The notes under the pieces are model-generated. The model was given only the letters and a program-made list of their open reading frames with translations. It did not search any database and had not been told where the DNA came from. Of a stretch of DNA of 64,000 nucleotides, positions 51,603-60,006 are shown piece after piece. Made by a program: the position numbers and the translations under genes. Source of the stretch: Sphingobacteriaceae bacterium (GTDB lineage: Bacteria > Bacteroidota > Bacteroidia > B-17B0 > Aurantibacillaceae); NCBI GenBank assembly GCA_013823565.1, contig PNMI01000002.1:1-64000 (forward strand). The letters run 5' to 3'. Position 1 is the stretch's first letter. Each line of letters starts with the position of its first letter.

Positions 51603-52973
51603 ATGAAAACACTACTTATTCTATTTACTTCTTTATTCATTACAGTAGAATTAAATGCTCAATGTTGGAAAGAAATTGCCACAGAAAATGCGTTTTCGGC
51701 CGCAATAAAAACAGACAGTACATTATGGACTTGGGGTATAAATACCTATGGCCAGCTAGGAAATGGGACTACAGCTAATAAAACTATTCCCACATTAGTG
51801 GATAATAATAAAAACTGGGGAAGTATAGCATTGGGGAACGAATTTATGTTAGGAATAAAAACGGATGGTACATTATGGGCATGGGGGAGAAATGATCATG
51901 GGAATTTAGGCTTAGGGACTTATACTTCAACAAGTATACCTATACAAGTGGGGACAGATACGAATTGGAAAAAAATATCAGTTGGGTATTATCATTGTTT
52001 AGCATTAAAAACAGATGGAACACTTTGGGCATGGGGCTTAGGCTGGTCAGGACAGCTTGGAAATGGCACTTTTAATTCAACTGTTGATCAACCATTACAA
52101 ATTGGCAATGAAACTGACTGGAAAGATATTTCAGCAGGGAGATATCATTCTATGGCACTTAAAATGGATAATACACTATGGACATGGGGAGAAAATGGTA
52201 ATAGGCAACTTGGAGATGGAACCGCTGTATGGAAAAACATTCCAACTAAAATAGGAAATGATAATGATTGGCAAACAATAAATGCTGGATACGACCACTC
52301 ATTAGCATTAAAATTAGATAAAACATTATGGGCATGGGGAGATAACAGTAGTGGGAAATTAGGAAATTCTGCTCCATTATTTGAAATAATACCAACTCAG
52401 ATTGGAGCAGATAATGATTGGTTAACTATAAGTGGAGGTAATTCTTGTACAATGGCAACAAAAGAAGATTCGACTTTGTGGGGCTGGGGAGGTAACGGAT
52501 ATGGGGAATTAGGAAATGGTATGTCTGTAAACACCTATATGCCGACACAAATTGGAGTTGAAAAAAATTGGATGAAAATTTCACCTGGATACTACACTAC
52601 ACTTTCAATAAAATTCGACAATTCATTATGGGCAAGCGGTCTAAATAACTATGGTCAAATAGGTGATGGCACTACAATTGATAGAGATATTCTAACTTAT
52701 ATTAATTGTGATGTTGTTGGAATAAATGAACTAATAAATCATGATAACATTTTTTCTATTTTCCCTAACCCTTCTAATCAAATACTGAACTACACAAATA
52801 CAACAAATCAAAACATTGATAGAATAACGATAATAGACATAACTGGTAAAGTCCTTTTAGAACAAAAAAATATTAATTCCCAAATTGATATTTATTTTTT
52901 AGAATCAGGGATTTATCTTTTAAAAATACTATCTGAAGGGAAGGAGTATTCGATTAAGTTCATTAGAGGTTAA
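51603..52973 (+). CDS. RCC1-type beta-propeller protein with T9SS type A sorting domain
   Basis: The 456-residue protein has a signal peptide (residues 1-19, ending LNAQ). Seven RCC1-like repeats follow, each with LWxWGxNxxGQLGxG, for example LWTWGINTYGQLGNGT, LWAWGRNDHGNLGLGT and LWGWGGNGYGELGNGM, enough for a seven-bladed propeller. The last 80 residues form a T9SS type A domain: FSIFPNPSNQILNYTN, RITIIDITGKVLLEQ and LESGIYLLKIL. It is a T9SS-secreted or surface protein. Eukaryotic RCC1 functions should not be assumed. Confidence 0.9.
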   Translation: MKTLLILFTSLFITVELNAQCWKEIATENAFSAAIKTDSTLWTWGINTYGQLGNGTTANKTIPTLVDNNKNWGSIALGNEFMLGIKTDGTLWAWGRNDHGNLGLGTYTSTSIPIQVGTDTNWKKISVGYYHCLALKTDGTLWAWGLGWSGQLGNGTFNSTVDQPLQIGNETDWKDISAGRYHSMALKMDNTLWTWGENGNRQLGDGTAVWKNIPTKIGNDNDWQTINAGYDHSLALKLDKTLWAWGDNSSGKLGNSAPLFEIIPTQIGADNDWLTISGGNSCTMATKEDSTLWGWGGNGYGELGNGMSVNTYMPTQIGVEKNWMKISPGYYTTLSIKFDNSLWASGLNNYGQIGDGTTIDRDILTYINCDVVGINELINHDNIFSIFPNPSNQILNYTNTTNQNIDRITIIDITGKVLLEQKNINSQIDIYFLESGIYLLKILSEGKEYSIKFIRG

Positions 52974-53036
52974 TAAATGGAACTTTCTATTTAAAAGATT
53001 AAAGAATAAATATTCTTCTTTTTTGTACATTTAATC

Positions 53037-53870
53037 ATGAACAAAAAACTCATTAAATTTTTTAAAATTATCGGCATCATAATTTTGGTGTTGTATGCTG
53101 GTGTTTGTGCTTTATTGTATTTTAATCAAGATGATTTATTATTTCATCCTCAACCCAATACACCCAAAGAAATTGCTGAGATATTAAACAAGTATCCAGA
53201 GTTTGATACACTATCATTTGTAATGAAAGATGGTAATAGAACTTGTGGTTATATTTCTAAAGACACCATCAAAGAAAAATTGCCATTAGTATTATACTTT
53301 GGCGGTAATGCGGAAGAAGTATCTCATTTAGCAGATTACAAACAATACTTCCCAAATACTATCATGGTGTTAATGAACTACAGAAGCTTTGGATTAAGTC
53401 AAGGAAAAATATCAGAACAAACGATGTTTAGTGATGCCTTAGAAGTGTATGATAAACTAATTACCAATCCTGAAGTAGATTCAAAAAATGTAATTGTATT
53501 AGGAAGAAGCATTGGAACTGGTGTAGCCACTTATGTCTCATCACAACGTAAAGTCAATGCCACTGTTTTGATTACTCCTTATGAAAGCATTATTGATGTA
53601 GCTCAAGAAAAATATCCTTTTGTACCAATTGGTTTATTTATAAAACATCCATTTAAATCAAAAGAATATGCGACAAGCATATCATCCCCCGTACTTGCAC
53701 TCGTTGCTAAAAAAGATGAAGTGATTCCTCCACATCATGCTCACAATTTAGTGAAATCTTGGAAAGGCAATACAGAAGTTTTTGAAGTAAACGAAGACCA
53801 CAGCACCATTATGAAAAATGAAGAGGTGTGGAAAAGGATTGAGGGTTTTGTGAAGGAGAATATTAAATAG
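53037..53870 (+). CDS. Membrane-anchored alpha/beta hydrolase
   Basis: The 277-residue protein begins with one membrane segment (IIGIIILVLYAGVCALLYF). The alpha/beta-hydrolase core follows: oxyanion region YFGGNAEEVS, NYRSFGLSQGK, and the nucleophile elbow VLGRSIGTGVATY. The acid and His are expected near VAKKDEVIPPHHAHN and NEDHSTIM. It resembles the ABHD13/17 group. It may hydrolyse a thioester or ester at the membrane; the substrate is unknown. Confidence 0.85.
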   Translation: MNKKLIKFFKIIGIIILVLYAGVCALLYFNQDDLLFHPQPNTPKEIAEILNKYPEFDTLSFVMKDGNRTCGYISKDTIKEKLPLVLYFGGNAEEVSHLADYKQYFPNTIMVLMNYRSFGLSQGKISEQTMFSDALEVYDKLITNPEVDSKNVIVLGRSIGTGVATYVSSQRKVNATVLITPYESIIDVAQEKYPFVPIGLFIKHPFKSKEYATSISSPVLALVAKKDEVIPPHHAHNLVKSWKGNTEVFEVNEDHSTIMKNEEVWKRIEGFVKENIK

Positions 53871-53900
53871 ACTTCGACTCCGCTCAGTCAACGAAATACG

Positions 53901-53956
53901 GTCACCCTGAACTCGATTCAGGGTCTCATGAGATGCTGAAACAAGTTCAGCATGAC
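53901..53956. repeat. GTCACCCTGAA / TTCAGCATGAC palindromic element
   Basis: CCCTGAA(CTCGA)TTCAGGG and ATGCTGAA(ACAAG)TTCAGCAT are two hairpins that sit side by side between GTCA and TGAC ends. The layout is that of REP-like Bacteroidota intergenic elements, which I recall from other genomes. It may act as a 3' mRNA end for the alpha/beta hydrolase gene. Confidence 0.75.
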
Positions 53957-53959
53957 AAC

Positions 53960-53997
53960 TTACTTCCTTCTACTTTTTAAATAGGTCATTAAAACAG
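53960..53997 (-). pseudogene. Duplicated 3' end of the DedA gene
   Basis: This copy of the end of the DedA gene reads VLMTYLKSRRK and a stop on the minus strand; the true end reads VLMTYLKSRKK and a stop. The identical core is 27 bp (53971-53997 and 54189-54215). The GTCCC element lies between the copies. It is the older, cut-off 3' end or a duplicated target. Confidence 0.75.
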
Positions 53998-54012
53998 ATA
54001 AAACTATATTTC

Positions 54013-54168
54013 GTCCCTAACGGGACTAGATTATTTCTACATACTATATTTTACCGATGTATTGTCCCTACGGGACAATAATTCTAATAATATTTTAAAT
54101 ATATGTCCCGTTAGGGACAAAATAGTTGTAGCTATTATAAAATATAAAAATTGAAGTCCCGTAGGGAC
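54013..54168. repeat. Array of four GTCCC palindromes
   Basis: GTCCCTAACGGGAC (54013), TGTCCCTACGGGACA (54063), TGTCCCGTTAGGGACA (54104) and GTCCCGTAGGGAC (54156) are short palindromes. The third is the reverse complement of the first, and the fourth of the second. AT-rich spacers of about 36, 26 and 36 bp separate them. Repeats like this occur between Bacteroidota genes; the array probably folds into several hairpins. Confidence 0.8.
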
Positions 54169-54177
54169 GATATAGAA

Positions 54178-54798
54178 TTATTTCTTCCTACTTTTTAAAT
54201 AGGTCATTAAAACAGGAATGGTGGTGGTGACAATTAATCCAATCACAATATAACCTATATAGTTTTCGATAGCGGGAAATTGTTTACCTAAAAAATAAGC
54301 AATGCTGGCAATGCTTCCAATCCAAGCAATGGCACCAATCACATTATACATCATAAAGATTTTAAAGTCAACTTTAATCACTCCTGCTAATATTGGTGCA
54401 AAGGTTCGGATGATTGGTAAGAAGCGTCCTAATATTAAAGTCTTGCCGCCATGCTTATCATAAAAGTCTTTAGTCGCTAATAAATGTTTTTTTCTAAATA
54501 AGAAACTATCTTCTCTAGTGTATAATTTCTCTCCTGTTTTTTTTCCAAACCAATATCCAAATACATTTCCTAAAATAGCTGCTAACATTAATAAAGGAAG
54601 CAAAACTAAAAATGGCGTGTCTAACAATTGTGGTTTAGTAGCACACAATAATCCCGAAATAAAAATTAAAGAATCTCCTGGTAAGAAAAAACCAACGAAT
54701 AAGCCAGTCTCTGCAAATACCACAAATAATAATAACCACAAGCCACCATAATGGATAATGCTTTGTGGGTCGGTTAATTGTTTGAGGAAATCGAGCAT
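54178..54798 (-). CDS. DedA family membrane protein
   Basis: The protein (ATG at 54798; the track start is an upstream TTG) has 206 residues and several helices. Family text includes FAETGLFVGFFLPGDSLIFISG, LGNVFGYWFGKKTG and KTLILGRFLPIIRTFAPILAGV, where the last segment carries the conserved Arg. DedA proteins are proposed lipid scramblases or undecaprenyl-phosphate flippases in the inner membrane. Its last 12 codons occur twice, as described nearby. Confidence 0.88.
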   Translation of the reverse strand: MLDFLKQLTDPQSIIHYGGLWLLLFVVFAETGLFVGFFLPGDSLIFISGLLCATKPQLLDTPFLVLLPLLMLAAILGNVFGYWFGKKTGEKLYTREDSFLFRKKHLLATKDFYDKHGGKTLILGRFLPIIRTFAPILAGVIKVDFKIFMMYNVIGAIAWIGSIASIAYFLGKQFPAIENYIGYIVIGLIVTTTIPVLMTYLKSRKK

Positions 54799-54833
54799 AG
54801 ACAAAGGTAATAGAAATAACAACGAAATGAAAC

Positions 54834-54902
54834 TGTCAGTTCGAGCGTAGTCGAGAACTCGATACTGATTTAGAACACTTCTCGACTACGCTCGAAGTGA
54901 CA
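54834..54902. repeat. TCGAG-type inverted repeat element, full copy 2
   Basis: Left arm 54834-54857 and right arm 54879-54902 are 24 bases long and complementary with one mismatch, around a 21-base loop. They match the arms at 37027-37097. A further decayed right-arm end (GCTTGAAGTGACA) lies at 54917-54929. It is between DedA and the ABC ATPase and probably helps end transcripts. Confidence 0.85.
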
Positions 54903-54933
54903 TACTCAAGAAGGCAGCTTGAAGTGACAATAC

Positions 54934-56742
54934 CTAAGCAATATCAAAGGACATTTTCTTCTTTTCGATACTAGCTTTAATATCCGTTAATTGTCCTTTA
55001 GGAATAGAGTTTATTAAGTTTTTAGTGTATTGAGATTGTGGGTTCAAATAAATTTCATCAGCATCACCCATTTCTTCAATCTTCCCTTTATTCATCACCA
55101 CCATTCTATCACTCATAAATTTAACCACAGATAAATCGTGAGAAATAAAAATATAGGTAAACTTAAATTCACGTTTTAAGTCGTTTAATAAATTTAATAC
55201 TTGAGCTTGTACAGAAACATCTAATGCACTTACACTCTCATCACAAATAATAAATTTTGGATTCAAGGCTAAAGCACGAGCAATGCACACACGTTGACGC
55301 TGCCCACCACTAAACTCATGCGGATAACGCCCAAATTGTTTTTCGGTTAATCCAACTTTGTTCAATAATTCGTAAACTTTTTCTCTACGTTGATTATTAT
55401 TTGACAAAATATTATGCACTTGCATTGGCTCCATCAAAGCTTCGCCAATAGTAATACGAGGGTTTAAAGAAGAGTATGGGTCTTGAAAGATAATTTGCAT
55501 ATCTTTTCTCAACTGCCTCATATCATCAGGCTTTAAACGCAATAAATCATTTCTTTGAAAAAATATTTTCCCTTCTGTAGGTTCGTTTAATCTTAAGATA
55601 GTACGTCCCAAGGTTGTTTTTCCACAACCACTCTCCCCTACTAAACCAAGAGTTTCTCCTTCATACACATCTAAGGTCACATCATCCACTGCTTTCACGT
55701 AATCAATGGTTTTACCAAAAAACGTTTTATTTTTAGAGAAATAGGTTTTAATATTTTGAATTTCTAAAATCTTAGAACGAGAATATAATTCTTTATGCTC
55801 CGCTTCTCTTTGCTCTTTGGTAATGATTACACTATTGATAGCTTCACTCACCGTAGTGGGAATTTCCAACATATTTCCTTCTGCATCTGTACTCATAAAA
55901 TCAGCAGATACTGGTAAACGCATCAAACGTTTATCTAAAGGAGGACGACAAGCTAATAAACTCTTTGTATATGGATGTTGTGGATTGCTGAAAATTTCTA
56001 AAACAGGTCCTTGCTCTACCACTTTACCTTTGTACATCACCATTACTTTATCTGCCAACTCAGCAATAACACCTAAATCATGCGTAATAAACATAATTCC
56101 CATGTCGTGCTCACGTTGTAGCTGAAGCATTAAATCTAATATGGTTTTTTGAACCGTAACATCTAAGGCAGTCGTTGGCTCATCAGCAATTAATACACGA
56201 GGATTACAACTCATGGCCATCGCAATCATAACACGTTGCTTTTGTCCACCCGAAATTTGATGAGGATATACACTAAAAATACGCTCAGGATCTGGTAATT
56301 GAACTTGTTCAAATAACTTAAGCGTTTTCTTTTTAGCTTCTTTTTTAGATACTTTTTGGTGTAATAAGATTGCTTCCATTACCTGATTACCACAAGTGTA
56401 AACAGGATTTAAGCTCGTCATGGGTTCCTGAAAAATCATCGCAATTTCGTTTCCACGAAACGAACGCATTTCTTCGGCAGGTAAATTACGAAGATTAACA
56501 ACGCCCTTGTCTTTTGAATGATATAACATCTCTCCTCCAAACACACGTCCTGGAGGATTTGGTATCAACTGCATAATAGATAAAGAGGTAACCGATTTAC
56601 CAGAACCACTTTCTCCAACAATACCGATGGTTTCTCCTTTATGAAGTGTAAACGATACATCGTTCACTGCTTTCACAAATTCACCATCTGATTTAAACTC
56701 AGTAACTAAGTTTTTAACTTCTAGTAATACCTCTTTTTGCAT
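54934..56742 (-). CDS. Fused peptide-ABC transporter ATPase (DppD-DppF type)
   Basis: The 602-residue protein holds two complete nucleotide-binding domains. The first has Walker A GESGSGKS, signature [13 protein letters not shown] and Walker [12 protein letters not shown]. The second has [21 protein letters not shown] and [11 protein letters not shown]. Such fused ATPases drive uptake of di- or oligopeptides with membrane partners encoded elsewhere. No permease or binding protein is nearby. The linker between domains has the typical oligopeptide-type C-terminal segment ([14 protein letters not shown]). Confidence 0.92.
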   Translation of the reverse strand: MQKEVLLEVKNLVTEFKSDGEFVKAVNDVSFTLHKGETIGIVGESGSGKSVTSLSIMQLIPNPPGRVFGGEMLYHSKDKGVVNLRNLPAEEMRSFRGNEIAMIFQEPMTSLNPVYTCGNQVMEAILLHQKVSKKEAKKKTLKLFEQVQLPDPERIFSVYPHQISGGQKQRVMIAMAMSCNPRVLIADEPTTALDVTVQKTILDLMLQLQREHDMGIMFITHDLGVIAELADKVMVMYKGKVVEQGPVLEIFSNPQHPYTKSLLACRPPLDKRLMRLPVSADFMSTDAEGNMLEIPTTVSEAINSVIITKEQREAEHKELYSRSKILEIQNIKTYFSKNKTFFGKTIDYVKAVDDVTLDVYEGETLGLVGESGCGKTTLGRTILRLNEPTEGKIFFQRNDLLRLKPDDMRQLRKDMQIIFQDPYSSLNPRITIGEALMEPMQVHNILSNNNQRREKVYELLNKVGLTEKQFGRYPHEFSGGQRQRVCIARALALNPKFIICDESVSALDVSVQAQVLNLLNDLKREFKFTYIFISHDLSVVKFMSDRMVVMNKGKIEEMGDADEIYLNPQSQYTKNLINSIPKGQLTDIKASIEKKKMSFDIA

Positions 56743-56827
56743 AATATATCACTACGAATATAGGAAATTTGAATGAAAACCAAAGATTTTGGTTGGCTAA
56801 AATAAGCCGTTTATCGACAATAATTGG

Positions 56828-57655
56828 TTAAAAATGGCCGTTTGGGATTCCACAGTCATCTATCTGTTTATTATACAGATTATAATCGTAGAATTCCTTT
56901 CTGGCATCTTTTGAAAAAGTACCGTTTTTAAAAAAATATAAAATCTCGGGGCCAATTGTTTTAAATTGATAATACATCTCATCGTGATTGATACAATCGT
57001 AAAAATAATCATCATAATTTTGATGAAGTGAATCTAAATTAAAAGTAATCGCTCCTGATTTTAAGGCCGATTTTTTATGTTTCAAAAAAAGTTTAGTGGG
57101 TTTATTTTCCACTATTACTCCCAAATGTTTTGAATCGTTTTGAATAGAAGGATAAGGCGTTTTTGCAAACTCTTTTAAAATATTTCCAAGAGCTAACTTA
57201 AATATAAACGGATTATCTTCTACTAAAGCAAAAGGCACTCTTTCTTGCATGGGGCTTCTATCATAAACAATAGAAGCAATATTATTTTGTGGATGTTGTT
57301 GCAACCAAAGATTTAAAACCCAAGTACCAGCAATATAACTAAACACATGTAATTTTTTATACTCAGACAAATGATGTTCATTGATAAAATCATTAACCGT
57401 ATTAACACATTGCTGTAATGAATCTCTTCCTAAAAAATGAGGGATATAGACATCATATCCTTTATGAGAAAAGTAATCTCTAATGTCTTTAACACCATGC
57501 TTTTTAGAATTAAAGCCTGGCAAAATCAAAATAGCTTCTTTGTTTGATAATGGAATAGTTGTATCGTCAATTACTACAATGTCTTTGCGATGCGCTAAAC
57601 ATACCGTAGTATTTAAACACCATACAATTAAAACAATGATTGCTTTAAAATTCAT
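56828..57655 (-). CDS. Secreted alpha/beta-fold protein of uncertain activity
   Basis: The 275-residue protein has a signal peptide (residues 1-21, ending CLAHR) and an alpha/beta-hydrolase-like core: AILILPGFNSKKHGVKDIRD, then YDVYIPHFLGRDS and LHVFSYIAGTWVLNLWL. The usual GxSxG elbow reads FSYIAG, so the Ser is present but the flanking glycines are not. It may be inactive or have changed chemistry. It overlaps the ABC permease stop by one base, so it belongs to that transcription unit. Confidence 0.68.
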   Translation of the reverse strand: MNFKAIIVLIVWCLNTTVCLAHRKDIVVIDDTTIPLSNKEAILILPGFNSKKHGVKDIRDYFSHKGYDVYIPHFLGRDSLQQCVNTVNDFINEHHLSEYKKLHVFSYIAGTWVLNLWLQQHPQNNIASIVYDRSPMQERVPFALVEDNPFIFKLALGNILKEFAKTPYPSIQNDSKHLGVIVENKPTKLFLKHKKSALKSGAITFNLDSLHQNYDDYFYDCINHDEMYYQFKTIGPEILYFFKNGTFSKDARKEFYDYNLYNKQIDDCGIPNGHF

Positions 57656-58998
57656 TAGCCTTTATAAAACAACCACTTTCCTAGTTCTTTCCAAGTTGTT
57701 TTTTTACCATACATTAAAATTCCTGTACGGTAAATTTTTCCTGCCATCCAAGTAAAGAACAAGAATCCTACTACTAACATAAACATAGATAAGGCTAATT
57801 CCCAAACAGGTACATCAAAAGGTAAACGCACCATCATCACAATTGGAGAAGTTAAAGGAAAGATAGAAAAGAATTGGGCCATTGAACTATTTGGGTTTGA
57901 CATAATCGCTTGTGCAATCACAAAACTTAATATTAATGGAATAGTGACGGGCAAAATAAATTGCTGTGTATCAGCCTCACTATCTACTGCCGAACCAACT
58001 GCGGCAAATAAAGCGGCATATAATAAGTACCCAAATAAAAAGTAAAAAGCAAAACAAGTAATTAATACTGGCAAGTTTAAACCATCTGCAAAATTAAACA
58101 TATCAATCACCTCGTTTGGTGTACCCACTTTTTCCATTTTATGCGATTGAGAAAGGATATCGTTTTTCATCACCTTTTCAATCTGTGCATTTTGAGTGAG
58201 CGTATCTTGAATTTGATTTTTAAATACTGTGCTAGTTATTCCTACATAAATTACAGTAGTTAAAACAATCCATAATATAAATTGAGTTAAACCAACTAAA
58301 GCCACGCCAATAATTTTACCAAGCATTAACTGAAATGGTTTTACAGAAGACACTATGACCTCTACAATACGATTGGTTTTCTCTTCAATAACTCCTCGCA
58401 TGACTTGAGAACCGTACAAGAAAATCATAAAATAAATAGCTATCCCAAAAAACATACCTACACCCATATTTAATTCGGTATTTGTTTTTTCATCAGCGCC
58501 ATCTTCTTTCACCTTTAAAGTAATAATCTCTACAGGTCTTCTGGCTTTATCAATTTTGGTTATATCAATACTATCACCTTGTAAGCGATAATCAAACAAA
58601 ATATTTTCCATTGTATTGGTAATATATTGTTCAACAGCAATGCCCGGTTGTGTTTTATAATACAAAAACGGTGTTGCTTTATGTGCGTTGATTGTTTCGA
58701 TATCAATTTCCATTACTAAGTCAAAAGGACCATCTTTTAATTTAGCTTTAGCCGATTCGATAGTTCCTGTTCCATAAGTAAATTTTACTTCTTTCGTGTT
58801 AGGAATTTTATCGATAAACAAACCGCTATGATCTAATACAAAAATTTGGTGTTCTGTTTTATCGCGCATAGCCAACCAAACAGGAACAATCATAACGCCA
58901 GCCATTAGCAATGGCCCCAAAATAGTCATAATTAAAAACGATTTTTTCTTAACTCTCGAAAAATATTCGCGTTGGATAATTAATAATAATTTATTCAT
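57655..58998 (-). CDS. ABC-2 family exporter permease
   Basis: The 447-residue protein has one helix at the start (SFLIMTILGPLLMAGVMIVP), a large extracytoplasmic loop, and several helices in the second half, such as GVGMFFGIAIYFMIFLYGSQ and MLGKIIGVALVGLTQFILWIV. EEKTNRIVEVIVSSVKPFQL is the typical ABC-2 cytoplasmic motif of NatB-like proteins. With the ATPase upstream it should form an exporter for an unknown substrate. It precedes the alpha/beta-fold gene. Confidence 0.87.
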   Translation of the reverse strand: MNKLLLIIQREYFSRVKKKSFLIMTILGPLLMAGVMIVPVWLAMRDKTEHQIFVLDHSGLFIDKIPNTKEVKFTYGTGTIESAKAKLKDGPFDLVMEIDIETINAHKATPFLYYKTQPGIAVEQYITNTMENILFDYRLQGDSIDITKIDKARRPVEIITLKVKEDGADEKTNTELNMGVGMFFGIAIYFMIFLYGSQVMRGVIEEKTNRIVEVIVSSVKPFQLMLGKIIGVALVGLTQFILWIVLTTVIYVGITSTVFKNQIQDTLTQNAQIEKVMKNDILSQSHKMEKVGTPNEVIDMFNFADGLNLPVLITCFAFYFLFGYLLYAALFAAVGSAVDSEADTQQFILPVTIPLILSFVIAQAIMSNPNSSMAQFFSIFPLTSPIVMMVRLPFDVPVWELALSMFMLVVGFLFFTWMAGKIYRTGILMYGKKTTWKELGKWLFYKG

Positions 58999-59030
58999 TG
59001 TATATAAAATGGGTGATTGAATTAAAAACT

Positions 59031-59981
59031 TTATTCGGTAAAAGTACTTTGAGTATTTAATGTTGTTTTATTTTCTACAACAGAAATAAAGATATCATTC
59101 ATAGAAGGAACAACCTCTTGAAACGATAAAATTTCGGCCGTACTTAAAACCGCTTGTAATAAATCATTTGGTTTATTTTGATGCAGTAATTTTACAGTAA
59201 CTGAATGCACTTCCCCATCAGATTTTTTATCTAGCAACTCTGCCCCAGCCCATAATGCATTGGTGAAACCCATCAAATTTCCCTTAAACGTAATATGATA
59301 GGTATTACTCTTGTATTGTTTACGAATGTCTTTCACTGAACCATCCAATAATTTTTCGGCTTTATTAATCAAAGCAATATTATCGCACAACTCCTCAACA
59401 CTTCCCATATTGTGTGTAGAGAAAATAATAGTTGCTCCTTTATCTCTTAATTCTAAAATTTCATTTTTAATCAATTGCGCATTGATAGGGTCAAAACCAC
59501 TAAATGGCTCGTCTAAGATTAATAATTTAGGCTCATGCAACACAGTGACAATAAATTGAACTTTTTGTTGCATCCCTTTACTTAATTCTTCTACTTTTTT
59601 ATCCCACCAATTTTCAATTTCAAATTTTTTGAACCATTGTAATAATTTAGCTTTCGCATCGGCTTTTTTTAATCCTTTTAATTGGGCCAAATACATTACT
59701 TGCTCTCCAACCGACATCTTTTTGTAAAGACCTCTTTCTTCTGGCAAATAACCAATAAAATCGACATGTTTAGGTGCTAAATGTTCACCATTAAACAACA
59801 CCTCTCCTTTATCAGGACCAGTAATTTGATTGATAATACGAATAAGAGAGGTTTTGCCTGCGCCGTTTGGTCCTAATAAACCAAATATTTTTTGAGGCTC
59901 AACCACTAAACTCACATCTTTTAATGCAACGTGATTAGCGTAGTTTTTATGAATGTTTTTTACTTCTAAAATAGGATTCAT
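59031..59981 (-). CDS. ABC-2 exporter ATPase (NatA-like)
   Basis: The 316-residue ATPase has Walker A LLGPNGAGKTSLIR, signature LSKGMQQKVQFIVTVLHEP and Walker B LLILDEPFSGFDP. A C-terminal domain of about 90 residues after the H-loop (STHNMGSVEE) is typical of the NatA group. It pairs with the permease 32 bp downstream. The substrate is unknown; sodium export should not be assumed. Confidence 0.9.
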   Translation of the reverse strand: MNPILEVKNIHKNYANHVALKDVSLVVEPQKIFGLLGPNGAGKTSLIRIINQITGPDKGEVLFNGEHLAPKHVDFIGYLPEERGLYKKMSVGEQVMYLAQLKGLKKADAKAKLLQWFKKFEIENWWDKKVEELSKGMQQKVQFIVTVLHEPKLLILDEPFSGFDPINAQLIKNEILELRDKGATIIFSTHNMGSVEELCDNIALINKAEKLLDGSVKDIRKQYKSNTYHITFKGNLMGFTNALWAGAELLDKKSDGEVHSVTVKLLHQNKPNDLLQAVLSTAEILSFQEVVPSMNDIFISVVENKTTLNTQSTFTE

Positions 59982-60006
59982 TGATTGAAAATAAATTAAA
60001 AATAGT

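Larger units (their letters stand above)
53871..54177. other. Repeat-filled intergenic region before DedA
   Basis: The longest gene-free stretch in the window has no open frame of note. Left to right it holds a CTTCGACTCCGCTCAG remnant, a GTCACCCTGAA-type element (53901-53956), a copy of the DedA gene's last codons (53960-53997), and four GTCCC palindromes (54013-54168). All parts look like dispersed short repeats and decayed copies. Confidence 0.85.

Noticed and set aside
54013-54168. GTCCC repeats as a CRISPR array
   Set aside because: Repeats are only 13-16 bp palindromes in alternating orientation, with AT-rich spacers of 26-36 bp, and no cas genes are present.
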